A stretch of 64,000 bases of DNA, from the NCBI RefSeq assembly GCF_041200175.1, contig NZ_CP165727.1, forward strand, positions 930,001 through 994,000, given 5' to 3'. This document shows positions 8,136-17,067 of the stretch, in pieces. A model generated the notes under the pieces. The model made no database searches. It was not told the origin of the DNA and worked only from the letters and a program-made list of their open reading frames with translations. A program made the position numbers and the translations under genes. Source of the DNA: Streptomyces sp. R33 (GTDB taxonomy: Bacteria; Actinomycetota; Actinomycetes; Streptomycetales; Streptomycetaceae). The first letter of the stretch is position 1. Every line of letters begins with the position of its first letter.

Positions 8136-8423
8136 GGGCGCCCGGCGCCGTCGGTCGTCCGGCTGTGGAACACCGCCGACCCGGCGCGGGGCATCACCCG
8201 GGCCGGCCGGCTGACCGGCCACCAGAACCAGGTGGGCGCGCTCGCCTTCAGCCCGGACGGCCACACCCTCGTCACGGCCGGCTGGGACGACACCGTCCGG
8301 CTCCGGGAGACCGACCCGACGCGGCTGCCGCCCCGGCTGTGCGCGGCCACCGCCGGGCCGCACGACCGGGAGCTGTGGCAGCGCCACGTACCGGGCACTC
8401 CGTACGCACCCGGCTGTGGCTGA
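8136..8423 (+). pseudogene. C-terminal remnant of a WD40-repeat protein
   Basis: Translated from 8136 the frame reads PSVVRLWNTADPAR, then LTGHQNQVGALAFSPDG and LVTAGWDDTVRL: one and a half WD40 blades. It ends with ELWQRHVPGTPYAPGC, the usual C terminus of large Streptomyces kinase- or STAND-linked WD40 proteins. There is no start codon or ribosome site; the frame begins directly at the ohrR stop. The rest of the gene, normally over 2 kb, is absent, so this is a deletion relic. Confidence 0.72.
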
Positions 8424-8474
8424 CGGGCGCCACCCGCGAGGCGCACACCGCACGGAGGGCTTAGGTTCGTCGGC

Positions 8475-8861
8475 ATGGTGCATGTACTGGGCAGCCGGGT
8501 CCTGCTGACCCCCACGGACCCGGAGCGCTCGCGCGCCTTCTACGGCGGCACGCTGGGGCTCGCCGTCTACCGGGAGTTCGGCACCGGGCCGGACCGCGGC
8601 ACGGTCTACTTCCTGGGCGGCGGCTTCCTCGAGGTCTCGGGCCGCGCCGAGACCCCGCCGGCGCCCGGGCTCCGGCTGTGGCTGCAAGTCGCCGACGTGC
8701 AGGCGGCGTACGAGGAGCTGCGGACGCGGGGGGCCGAGGTGCTGCGGCCGCCCCGGCGGGAGCCCTGGGGCCTGATCGAGATGTGGATCGCCGACCCGGA
8801 CGGTGTCCGCATCGCGGTGGTGGAGGTCCCGGCGGACCACCCGCTGCGCTTCCGCCCCTGA
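8475..8861 (+). CDS. VOC (glyoxalase/bleomycin-resistance fold) protein
   Basis: A 128-residue protein with two beta-alpha-beta-beta-beta modules. RSRAFYGGTLGL is the first-module helix signature, and IEMWIADPDGVRIAVVEVP is the closing strand with the usual DPDG turn. A glutamate in FLEVSGR and one in MWIADPDG-VRIAVVE could bind metal, but substrate cannot be predicted. It stands alone between the WD40 remnant and a terminator. Confidence 0.85.
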   Translation: MVHVLGSRVLLTPTDPERSRAFYGGTLGLAVYREFGTGPDRGTVYFLGGGFLEVSGRAETPPAPGLRLWLQVADVQAAYEELRTRGAEVLRPPRREPWGLIEMWIADPDGVRIAVVEVPADHPLRFRP

Positions 8862-8862
8862 A

Positions 8863-8893
8863 CGAGCCGTACGGCTCGACCGGCGTACGCCGG
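8863..8893. terminator. Twin hairpins after the VOC gene
   Basis: Two perfect palindromes follow the stop codon: 16 bases at 8863-8878 and 14 bases at 8880-8893, separated by one base. Both contain a central GTAC. They are best read as a tandem terminator. The remainder of the 296-base gap to 9157 holds only the AT-rich segment and inverted repeat just before the next gene. Confidence 0.6.
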
Positions 8894-9095
8894 CTTTCGC
8901 GGGGGCGGGGGCGTGGACCGGCCGAATTCGGCGCGCCCCCGCCGGTGGAGTGAATGCGCGCTCCACCCATCGGGGGGACATCCGGCCCGGCCCATGGACG
9001 CGGCGTCAACCACGCCCGGGCGCGGGGCCGGTACCGGGGCGGGTCCGCAGCGTGCGCGTAGCAGACGCGGGTGGTCCGTGGAGGCCTTTTGTAAA

Positions 9096-9121
9096 GATCA
9101 ACTCAGTGTGCTGGATTGATC
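9096..9121. promoter_or_regulatory. Inverted repeat upstream of the putative alpha-oxidation operon
   Basis: GATCAA (9096-9101) and its exact complement TTGATC (9116-9121) are separated by 14 bases in an unusually AT-rich stretch ending 37 bases before the decarboxylase ATG. Size and position fit a repressor operator overlapping a promoter. No regulator gene is adjacent, so the cognate protein is unknown. Confidence 0.45.
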
Positions 9122-9157
9122 ACCCACAGTGCCCCCGGCTGCGCGGAAGGACACCGA

Positions 9158-10765
9158 ATGCGCACGGTTCGAGAATCAGTCCTGGACGTTCTACGAGCAC
9201 GCGGTATCACCACGGTCTTCGGCAATCCCGGTTCGACCGAACTGCCGATGCTCAAGCGCTTCCCCGAAGACTTCCGGTACGTGCTCGGCCTCCAGGAGGC
9301 CGTCGTCGTCGGCATGGCCGACGGTTTCGCCCTCGCCTCCGGAGCCACCTCCCTCGTCAACCTGCACACCGGTCCCGGCACCGGCAACGCGATGGGCGCG
9401 ATCCTGAACGCCCGCGCGAACCGCACCCCGATGGTCGTCACCGCAGGCCAGCAGGTGCGCGCCATGCTCACCATGGAGGCCCTGCTCTCCAACCCGCAGG
9501 CCACGCTGCTCCCCCAGCCCGCCGTCAAGTGGGCGTACGAGCCCCCGCGCCCCGCGGACGTCCCGGCCGCCCTGGCCCGCGCCGTGCAGGTCGCCGAAAC
9601 CCCGCCCCACGGGCCGGTGTTCCTCTCCCTGCCCATGGACGACTTCGACGCGGAGCTCACCGAGGCGCAGGACCTGGCCGGCCAGGCGGCCGCGGCCCGC
9701 CGGATCACGCACGCCGCCGTGCCCGATGCGGCCGCGGTCGCGGCGCTCGCCGAGCGGATCTCCCGCGCCCGCTCCGCCGTCCTCGTCGTCGGCGACGACG
9801 TCGACGCCTCCGGCGCCTGGGACGCGGTCCTCGCGCTCGCCGAGCGCACCGGGCTGCCCGTCTGGGCGGCGCCCGTCTCGGCCCGCGTGTCCTTCCCCCG
9901 CAGCCACCCGCAGTTCCGCGGGGACCTGGCCCCGGCGATCGGCCCGCTCGGCCGCCAGCTCGCCGGGCACGACCTGGTCGTCGTGGTCGGGGCGCCCGTG
10001 TTCCGCTACTACCCCTACATCCCGGGTGCGCACCTGCCCGAGGGCACCGAGCTCGTCCTCCTCACCCGGGACGCCGAGGAGGCCGCCAAGGCCCCCGTCG
10101 GGGACGCGGTCGTCGCGGACCTCGCGCTGACCGTACGGGCGCTCACGGACCGGCTCCCGGCCGGCAGCGAGGCCGCGCCCGCCCCGCACGAGCAGGTGCG
10201 GTTCCCCGAGGCGGCCGACGGCGTCCTCACCCCGCTCGCCGCCATGACGGCCATCGCACAGGGGGCTCCGGAGAACACACTCTGGGTCAACGAATCGCCT
10301 TCCAACGTCCCACAGTTCCACGAAGCCACCCGGATCAGCACCCCGGGCTCCTACCTGTTCTCCGCGGGCGGCGGACTCGGCTTCGGGGCCGCCGCTGCCG
10401 TCGGCGCCCAGCTCGGCGCACCCGGGCGGCCCGTGGTCTGCGTCATCGGAGACGGATCCATCCACTACGCCGTGCAGGCCCTGTGGACCGCGGCCATGTA
10501 CAAGGTCCCCGTCACCTTCGTCGTCCTGAGCAACGCCAAGTACGCGATCCTCCAGTGGTTCGCGCAGCTCGAGCACGCCCAGGGCGCGCCCGGCCTCGAC
10601 ATCCCCGGTCTCGACATCACGGCCGTCGCCGACGGCTACGGGGTGCGCACCCACCGGGCCCACGGAGCGGGTGAACTCACCAAGCTCGTACGGGACTCCG
10701 CGTCCCAGCAGGACGGACCGGTGCTCATCGACGTACCCGTGACCACCGAGCTCCCCTCCCTCTGA
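9158..10765 (+). CDS. mdlC: ThDP-dependent 2-keto acid decarboxylase, benzoylformate decarboxylase type
   Basis: A 535-residue enzyme that aligns closely with Pseudomonas benzoylformate decarboxylase: Ser26 in GNPGSTELP, Glu47 in GLQEAVVVGMADG and His70 in NLHTGPGTGNAMG fall at the same numbers. The C-terminal cofactor motif is GDGSIHYAVQALWTAA with a following asparagine. The residue after VFRY is tyrosine, where the Pseudomonas enzyme has its second active-site histidine (His281). It cleaves a 2-keto acid to CO2 and an aldehyde; its aromatic or long-chain preference is not evident. First gene of a six-gene plus-strand run; GGAAGG precedes the ATG by seven bases. Confidence 0.85.
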   Translation: MRTVRESVLDVLRARGITTVFGNPGSTELPMLKRFPEDFRYVLGLQEAVVVGMADGFALASGATSLVNLHTGPGTGNAMGAILNARANRTPMVVTAGQQVRAMLTMEALLSNPQATLLPQPAVKWAYEPPRPADVPAALARAVQVAETPPHGPVFLSLPMDDFDAELTEAQDLAGQAAAARRITHAAVPDAAAVAALAERISRARSAVLVVGDDVDASGAWDAVLALAERTGLPVWAAPVSARVSFPRSHPQFRGDLAPAIGPLGRQLAGHDLVVVVGAPVFRYYPYIPGAHLPEGTELVLLTRDAEEAAKAPVGDAVVADLALTVRALTDRLPAGSEAAPAPHEQVRFPEAADGVLTPLAAMTAIAQGAPENTLWVNESPSNVPQFHEATRISTPGSYLFSAGGGLGFGAAAAVGAQLGAPGRPVVCVIGDGSIHYAVQALWTAAMYKVPVTFVVLSNAKYAILQWFAQLEHAQGAPGLDIPGLDITAVADGYGVRTHRAHGAGELTKLVRDSASQQDGPVLIDVPVTTELPSL

Positions 10766-10805
10766 GCCCGGATCCCAGCCCCCCACCATCACCAGAAGGC
10801 CCCAC

Positions 10806-12212
10806 ATGTCCCCCGACACCCCCCTCCTGTCCCGCCTGCGCACCCTCCTCACCGACCACGCCGACGTCCTGCACACCGACCCCGAGACCCTCGCCGCGCA
10901 CGCCCGCGACGCCGCGCCGTTCTCCGAGGCCGGCACGCCCGCCGTCGTCGCCTTCCCGCGCACCGCCGAGCAGGTCCGGCACATCATGCGCACCGCGTAC
11001 GAACTCGGCGTCCCCGTCGTCCCGCAGGGTGCCCGCACCGGTCTCGCGGGCGCCGCGAACGCGATCGACGGCTGTGTCGTCCTGAGCACCGCCCGGATGG
11101 ACCGCATCCTCGAGATCGATCCCGCCAACCGGCTCGTGCGCTGCGAGCCCGGCGTGGTCACCAAGCGCCTGAACGACGCCGCCGCCGAGTACGGGCTCTC
11201 GTACCCGCCCGACCCGGCGTCCTGGGAGCACTGCACGATCGGCGGGAACATCGCCACCGGCGCCGGCGGCATCTGCTGCGTCAAGTACGGGGTCACCGCC
11301 GACTACGTCCGCGGCCTCGACCTCGTCCTGGCCGACGGCCGCCGGATGCGGACCGGACGGGACACCGCCAAGGGGGTCGCCGGCTACGACCTGACCCGGC
11401 TGCTCGTCGGCTCCGAGGGCACCCTGGCCGTGATCGTCGGCGCCACGCTCGCGCTGCGTCCCGTACGGCCTCCCGCCCTGGCCCTGCTCGCCCAGTTCCC
11501 GACCCTGACGGCGGCCGGGGACGCCGTCGCCGCGATCACCACGGCCGGGCACGTCCCGTCCGCCCTCGAACTCCTCGACCGGGCCACCTCCCAGGCCGTC
11601 GCCGACCACGGGCACCCGATGCTGACCCCGGGCGCCGCCGCCACGCTGATCATCGAGAGCGACACCGCCGACCCCGGCCGGGACCTCGCGGCGATGGCCC
11701 TCCTGTGCAAGGAGGCCGGGTCCCGGAACCTGGTCACCGCCTCCAGCGCCGAGGAGTCCCGGCAGGTCATCGAGGCCCGGCGGCTGGTCACCCCGGCCCT
11801 GGGGGCGTTCGCCGCCACCCTCGGCGGGAGGCCGACCGCCTTCATCGAGGACGTGGCCGTGCCCCGCTCCGAACTGGCCAAGTTCATGGGCACCATCGAG
11901 GAGATCGCCGTACGGAACCGGCTGCGGATCTTCACCCTCGGCCACGCGGGGGACGGCAACCTGCACCCGACCGTCGTCTTCGACGAATCGGACGCGGACG
12001 AGTTCCGCCGAGCCCAGACCGCGTACGACGACATCATGGCCGCGGGCCTGGCCCTCGGCGGCACCAGCACCGGTGAGCACGGCATCGGCACCCTCAAGCG
12101 CGAATGGCTGACCCGCGAACTCGACCCGGTCAGCCTGGAGCTGCAGCGCGGACTCAAGCGCCTCTTCGACCCGAAGAACCTGCTCAACCCCGGCAAGGTC
12201 GTGGAGGCATGA
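10806..12212 (+). CDS. FAD-linked 2-hydroxy acid dehydrogenase (GlcD/D-lactate dehydrogenase family)
   Basis: A 468-residue FAD-binding PCMH-type flavoprotein. VVPQGARTGLAGAA and the stretch DPASWEHCTIGGNIATGAGG bind FAD in the N-terminal half; the C-terminal cap ends with GHAGDGNLHP and STGEHGIGTLK, diagnostic of GlcD and D-lactate dehydrogenases. It oxidises a 2-hydroxy acid to the 2-keto acid. That is the substrate class of the decarboxylase 40 bases upstream, so the two steps probably run in sequence. A ribosome site AGAAGG precedes the ATG, and the stop overlaps the P450 start as ATGA. Confidence 0.88.
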   Translation: MSPDTPLLSRLRTLLTDHADVLHTDPETLAAHARDAAPFSEAGTPAVVAFPRTAEQVRHIMRTAYELGVPVVPQGARTGLAGAANAIDGCVVLSTARMDRILEIDPANRLVRCEPGVVTKRLNDAAAEYGLSYPPDPASWEHCTIGGNIATGAGGICCVKYGVTADYVRGLDLVLADGRRMRTGRDTAKGVAGYDLTRLLVGSEGTLAVIVGATLALRPVRPPALALLAQFPTLTAAGDAVAAITTAGHVPSALELLDRATSQAVADHGHPMLTPGAAATLIIESDTADPGRDLAAMALLCKEAGSRNLVTASSAEESRQVIEARRLVTPALGAFAATLGGRPTAFIEDVAVPRSELAKFMGTIEEIAVRNRLRIFTLGHAGDGNLHPTVVFDESDADEFRRAQTAYDDIMAAGLALGGTSTGEHGIGTLKREWLTRELDPVSLELQRGLKRLFDPKNLLNPGKVVEA

Positions 12213-13639
12213 CCGAGGCCACGGAACGCACCGCCGCCACAACCGCCGCCGGAACCGACGGGACCACCGCCGGGACCCCGGCCGAGGCCGCCGGCCGGGC
12301 CCCCGCCCTGGCCGTACCGCGGCCCGCCCGGGCCGGGCGCGCCGAGACCGTCCGGTTCGCCGCCACCCACACGCTGCCCGCGTTCGTCCGCGGGGCCTTC
12401 CACCTGCGGCCCCGGGTCGTGGCGGCGTACGCGGCCCTCGGCCAGCAGGGCTGGTCGGCCGCGACCCTGCGGGCGATGCGGGCCCGGCACGGCGGGGCGC
12501 CCGTGGAGGTGCGCGGCCTGTCGGGGACCCTGCTGGTCCTGCTGGACCACGCCGACGTCCGGCGGTTCTACGAACTGCCGGTGCGCACCCTCGCCATGGA
12601 CGCGCCCGACAAGTACAAGGGCCTGTCGCTGCTGGAGCCCACGGGCGTCATCTGCTCCCACGGCGACACCCGCGAGGAGCGCCGGCGCGTCAACGACGAG
12701 GTGCTCGCGGCCGACCGGCCCGTGCACCCCTCGTGCACGGACTTCCAGGCCGTCATCGCGCAGGAGGCGCCCGCCCTGATCCAGGGCTCCGAGCTGGACT
12801 TCCCGCTGCTGCGCCGGACGGTGGCCCGGATCGGGCGCAGGATGGTCCTCGGCGACGCGGCCGCGGGCGACGAGGAGCTCGCCCGGTGGCTGCTCGCGAT
12901 CCGCGAGGAGGCCAACTGGATGCGGATGCGCAAGGGTCGTGCCGTGGCCGCCGAGGCGCTGTACCGCAAGGCCGCCGCCCGCGTCGAGGAGTACGCCGCC
13001 CGGGCGGAGCCGTACACCCTGGCCGCGCTCGCCCGCAGCCACCCGGCCGCCGCCGGACCGGACGCGGCCGCGCTGGACGCGGTGGGCCAGGCCCACCACT
13101 GGCTGCTCGCCCTCGACACCGTCGCCCCGATCGTGGCCCGCACCCTGCTGCTGCTCGCCGCGCATCCGGCCGAGCAGGAGGCCCTGCGGTCCGAGCTGGA
13201 CGGCGGGGGCGCGGAACTGCCCCGGCTGCGGGCCTGCGTGGAGGAGACCCTGCGGCTGTTCCCGATCGTGCCGGACCTCGTACGGGTCACCCGGGCCGAG
13301 ACCGAGTGGCGCGGGGTCCACTATCCGGCGGGGACCGTGGTGCTGGTGCCCGCCCTGTTCCACCAGCGGGATCCCGAACACGTCCCGGCGGCCCACCAGT
13401 TCGTGCCCGCCCGGTGGCTGCGGCCCGGGGCGGCCCAGGACACCCGGATGGCGCCGTTCAGCCACGGCGGCGGGCGCTGCCCGGGTGAGCACCTGGGCGT
13501 GCTGACGGCGGCCCTGCTGACCGCGGCGGTACTGCGGGGCCACCGGGTCGCCGGTGGCAGGCCCTCGGTGGATCCCTGCCGTCCGCTGCCCGGCATCCTC
13601 TCCTCGGCCGGCATCCGGCTCACCCTCGCCCAGCGCTGA
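12209..13639 (+). CDS. Cytochrome P450
   Basis: A 476-residue P450. The heme loop is FSHGGGRCPGEH with the ligand cysteine near residue 424, and the K-helix motif is EETLR. The I-helix reads LLALDTVAPIV: the acid-alcohol pair Asp-Thr is kept, but the two residues before it are not the usual glycines. A disordered Ala/Thr-rich N terminus of about 45 residues precedes the fold. No ferredoxin or reductase gene is adjacent, so electrons would come from elsewhere or from peroxide. It is coupled to the hydroxy acid dehydrogenase and lies in an operon with an alpha-dioxygenase, which suggests fatty acid or oxylipin chemistry. Confidence 0.88.
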   Translation: MTEATERTAATTAAGTDGTTAGTPAEAAGRAPALAVPRPARAGRAETVRFAATHTLPAFVRGAFHLRPRVVAAYAALGQQGWSAATLRAMRARHGGAPVEVRGLSGTLLVLLDHADVRRFYELPVRTLAMDAPDKYKGLSLLEPTGVICSHGDTREERRRVNDEVLAADRPVHPSCTDFQAVIAQEAPALIQGSELDFPLLRRTVARIGRRMVLGDAAAGDEELARWLLAIREEANWMRMRKGRAVAAEALYRKAAARVEEYAARAEPYTLAALARSHPAAAGPDAAALDAVGQAHHWLLALDTVAPIVARTLLLLAAHPAEQEALRSELDGGGAELPRLRACVEETLRLFPIVPDLVRVTRAETEWRGVHYPAGTVVLVPALFHQRDPEHVPAAHQFVPARWLRPGAAQDTRMAPFSHGGGRCPGEHLGVLTAALLTAAVLRGHRVAGGRPSVDPCRPLPGILSSAGIRLTLAQR

Positions 13640-13729
13640 CCACGTGCGGCGGCGCGGGACCGGCAGCCGCCGGGCCCCGCGCCCGCACGGCCGTCAAAGC
13701 TCCCCACCACGCCCCCGGAGGGCACCTGC

Positions 13730-15085
13730 ATGACCGATGCCATGACCCCCGTCACCGGGCAGGAACCGGAGATCGACTCCCTGCACCACCTCTGCCGCCT
13801 GCTCGCGGAGGCCGCCGAAGGGGTGGGGGACGCCTCCCGGTACGCGTCCGAACTCGCCCTCGGCTCGCGGCTGCCGCGCACCGCCCGCGGCGCCGCCGCC
13901 TGGCGCACCCTGCTGCGGACGATCACCGACCCGAAAGGGCTCGGCTGGGCCCCGCGCGGCCGCGGGCTCGCCGGGATCGGCTGGCTCGCCGGGGTGTTCA
14001 CCAGCCGCGAGAGCCTCGCGGTGAGCCTGGCCGTGACGGGCCTCAAGGCCCGGATCCGGGCCGCCGCCGTGACCCACCCCGAGCTGCTCGGCGACCCCGA
14101 CACCGGGCGCGTGCTGAGGGCCGTCGAGGGGGACCGCCAGCGGGAGGCGATCCGCGTCTTCCGTTCCCTGCTCGGCAACAAGGGCGCCGAGCGCGCCTTC
14201 GCCCTGCTGGCCCCCTCGTTCGCCGACATCCTCGCGTGGAACGCCCTCACCGACGAGAACCCCCTCAACGACGCGGCGGGCTGGGAGGTCGCCACCGGCC
14301 GCACCCTGACCGGCTCCGAGCCGGTCCTCGGCGTCAGCGCACGGGTCTGGGCCCTCCTCGACCGCGGCCCCGGCCGGGCCGAACCGTTCGTGCCCTCCCC
14401 CCGGCTCGCCGAGTGCCTCGACACCACCGGCACCATCGCCGGGTACGTCCGCAACATCGACGCGGTGGGCACCGATGGAACGCTGCTGGTCCAGCAGGTC
14501 GTGGGACCCGACGGCGTCCAGCGGTACGTCGTCCAGCTCGCCGGCATGGCCGGCGTCAGCGACGAGAGCCCCCAGGACCTGCTGGGCGCGGTGCACGCGG
14601 TCGCGAGGCCGGCCACCCCGTACTCGAGGGCCGTCGCCAAGGCGCTGCGCCAGTTGATCCCCTCGGGCTGCGAACTGGCCCTGGTGGGCCACAGTCTGGG
14701 CGGGATCACCGCCATGAACCTGGCCGCCGACCGGGACTTCTGCGGCATCCACCAGGTCACGCACGTCGTGGCGGTCGGCTCCCCCATCGACGGCAAGCGC
14801 CCCGCCGATCCCCGGACGCGGGTCTACTCGCTGGTCAACGAGCACGACGTGGTGCCCAGCCTGGAGGGCCGCTCGTCGGTCTCCCCGTACGCGCTTCCGG
14901 CGCAGTTCACCGAGTTCACCTGGACCGACGACACGCACGCCTTCCCGCTGTGCCATGCCGCCGAGCGGTACGCGCACAACCTCGAGTACGAGGTTGCGGA
15001 GGCGAGCGCGCTCGTGGACGCGGACCTCGCGCCCTTCCGGGGCCGGGTGACCGACACCCGCTTCTTCCGGCTCTACGACCGCTGA
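13730..15085 (+). CDS. Lipase-like alpha/beta hydrolase
   Basis: A 451-residue protein. The nucleophile elbow is GHSLGGITAMNLAAD, with a following VAVGSPIDG strand, YSLVNEHDVVPSL for the catalytic aspartate, and a DDTHAFPLCH segment that can supply the histidine. This is the class 3 lipase pattern. The first 180 residues form an unrecognised helical domain with hydrophobic stretches and no signal peptide. GGAGGG stands before the ATG. It lies between the P450 and the alpha-dioxygenase, so release of a free fatty acid substrate from lipid is a reasonable role. Confidence 0.78.
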   Translation: MTDAMTPVTGQEPEIDSLHHLCRLLAEAAEGVGDASRYASELALGSRLPRTARGAAAWRTLLRTITDPKGLGWAPRGRGLAGIGWLAGVFTSRESLAVSLAVTGLKARIRAAAVTHPELLGDPDTGRVLRAVEGDRQREAIRVFRSLLGNKGAERAFALLAPSFADILAWNALTDENPLNDAAGWEVATGRTLTGSEPVLGVSARVWALLDRGPGRAEPFVPSPRLAECLDTTGTIAGYVRNIDAVGTDGTLLVQQVVGPDGVQRYVVQLAGMAGVSDESPQDLLGAVHAVARPATPYSRAVAKALRQLIPSGCELALVGHSLGGITAMNLAADRDFCGIHQVTHVVAVGSPIDGKRPADPRTRVYSLVNEHDVVPSLEGRSSVSPYALPAQFTEFTWTDDTHAFPLCHAAERYAHNLEYEVAEASALVDADLAPFRGRVTDTRFFRLYDR

Positions 15086-15144
15086 CCGCGGCGCCGCCCA
15101 CCCCGCCCCGCCCATCCCTGTCCGCCGACCGCTGAGGAACACCC

Positions 15145-17067
15145 ATGACCGACTCCACCTCCACCGAGCAGACCGCGGCCCCGCGCGAGGGGACCCCGGC
15201 GGCCCCGGCCGCCGACGCGGGCGTCCCCGCGCAGGCCAACCGCCCGGGGCCGGCCCCCGCGTACGGCCCGCCCGGGCTCCTCGAACGCCTCGGCTCGGCC
15301 GCCTTCGCCCGTGTCAACCGCACCCGCGAATGGCACGAACTGCCGCTCCCCCTCGGGCTGCTGAACCTCCGGGTGCTCCGCGACGACCTGCGCCGCAAGA
15401 ACCTGTACGACACGTACGACGCGGGCGGGGAGCGCCGCAGGCGTCCGACCCCGGCGCTCGCGCCCTACCGCTCGTACGACGGCTCGGGCTACGACCCGTA
15501 CGACGAGGACATGGGCCGGGTCGGCACCCGGCTCGACCGCAACGCCCCGCTGCACCTGGTGTTCCCCGACTCCGACGAGGAGCTGATGTCGCCGAGCCCG
15601 CGCGAGATCAGCAGGCAGCTGCTGGCCCGCAAGGGGTTCGTGCCCGCGCCCACGCTCAACCTCCTGGCCGCCGCCTGGATCCAGTTCGAGAACCACGGCT
15701 GGGCCAACCACGGCGACAACGAGGAGGCCGAGCCGTTCACCGTCCCGCTCGCCGAGGACGACGACTGGGCCGAGCACGGCGGCACCTGCCCGATGCGCGT
15801 GAACCGCACCCGCCCCGACCCGGTCGCGCACACCGCGGCCGACGTGCCGCCCACGTACGAGAACACCGTCACGCACTGGTGGGACGGCTCGCAGGTCTAC
15901 GGCTCCGACGAGGCCCGCTGCCGGGCGCTGCGCACGGGCGAGCACGGGCGGCTCATCGTCGAGGACGGCCGGCTGCCCGCCGATCCCCGGCCCGGGAAGT
16001 CCTGCCTGGACTGGACGGGCATGAACAGCGACTACTGGGCCGGCCTGTCGCTGCTGCACACGCTGTTCGCCAAGGAGCACAACGCGATCTGCGACTACCT
16101 GCGCGCCCACTACCCGACCTGGGACGACGAGCGGCTCTTCCACACCGCGCGGCTGGTCAACACCGCGCTCATGGCGAAGATCCACACGGTGGAGTGGACG
16201 CCGGGCATCCTCGACACCCCGGTGCTGCGCCGCGCGATGGACGCCAACTGGTACGGGGTGCTGCCGCGCTGGGTCAGCCGGACGTACGGACGCGTCGGCA
16301 AGGGCGAGATGCTCAGCGGAATCCTGGGCTCCGCGACCGACCACCACGCGGCGCCGTTCTCGATGACGGAGGAGTTCGTCTCCGCGTACCGGCTGCACCC
16401 GCTGATCCCCGACGAGCTGGCCGTCCGCGACCACCGCGCGGGCGCGGTGCGCGCGACGATCGGCTTCGACGAGATGCAGGGCAGGGCCACCCGTTCGTCG
16501 GTCGACGCGTACGGCATGAGCGACCTCTTCTACAGCTTCGGCACCGCCCACCCCGGCGCCCTCGTCCTGCACAACCACCCGGACGCACTGCGCAATCTGG
16601 CCCGGCTCACCGGCGAGCACATCGACCTGGGCACCGTCGACATCCTGCGCGACCGCGAGCGCGGGATCCCCCGCTACAACGCGTACCGGCAGATGCTGCG
16701 CAAGCGCCCGGTCACCTCCTTCGAGGAGCTGACGGGCGGGCACCCGGGCGACACGCCACTGCTCAAGGAGCTGTACGAGGGGCGCCTGGACCGGGTGGAC
16801 ACGCTGGTCGGCAATCTCGCCGAGCCGCGGCCGGCCGGGTTCGGCTTCAGCGACTCGCTGTTCCGGATCTTCATCCTGATGGCGAGCAGGCGACTCAAGA
16901 GCGACCGCTTCTTCACCACCGACTACCGGCCCGAGGTCTACACCGCGGAGGGCCTGGATTGGGTGGACCGGAACGGCATGGTGTCCGTCCTGCTGCGCCA
17001 CCACCCCGAACTGGCCCCGGCCCTCGACGGCGTGACCAACGCCTTCGCGCCCTGGAGGGCCCTGTGA
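15145..17067 (+). CDS. Heme-dependent fatty acid alpha-dioxygenase (animal heme peroxidase superfamily)
   Basis: A 640-residue protein matching plant alpha-dioxygenases along its length. The distal histidine is in IQFENHGWANHG (about His184). WWDGSQVYGS, LLHTLFAKEHNAICD and RLVNTALMAKIHT follow, and EEFVSAYRLHPLIPDEL holds the radical tyrosine (about Tyr415) three residues before the proximal histidine (His418), the same spacing as in cyclooxygenases. The plant enzymes insert O2 at C2 of a fatty acid to give the 2-hydroperoxide. No signal peptide is visible. It is followed by a GTGA-coupled WXG100-like gene. Confidence 0.85.
   Translation: MTDSTSTEQTAAPREGTPAAPAADAGVPAQANRPGPAPAYGPPGLLERLGSAAFARVNRTREWHELPLPLGLLNLRVLRDDLRRKNLYDTYDAGGERRRRPTPALAPYRSYDGSGYDPYDEDMGRVGTRLDRNAPLHLVFPDSDEELMSPSPREISRQLLARKGFVPAPTLNLLAAAWIQFENHGWANHGDNEEAEPFTVPLAEDDDWAEHGGTCPMRVNRTRPDPVAHTAADVPPTYENTVTHWWDGSQVYGSDEARCRALRTGEHGRLIVEDGRLPADPRPGKSCLDWTGMNSDYWAGLSLLHTLFAKEHNAICDYLRAHYPTWDDERLFHTARLVNTALMAKIHTVEWTPGILDTPVLRRAMDANWYGVLPRWVSRTYGRVGKGEMLSGILGSATDHHAAPFSMTEEFVSAYRLHPLIPDELAVRDHRAGAVRATIGFDEMQGRATRSSVDAYGMSDLFYSFGTAHPGALVLHNHPDALRNLARLTGEHIDLGTVDILRDRERGIPRYNAYRQMLRKRPVTSFEELTGGHPGDTPLLKELYEGRLDRVDTLVGNLAEPRPAGFGFSDSLFRIFILMASRRLKSDRFFTTDYRPEVYTAEGLDWVDRNGMVSVLLRHHPELAPALDGVTNAFAPWRAL

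Noticed and set aside
12209..13639. Assignment of the P450 to the CYP152 fatty acid peroxygenases
   Set aside because: The I-helix keeps an Asp-Thr pair and lacks the Arg-Pro motif of CYP152; the PIVA resemblance is too short to rely on.
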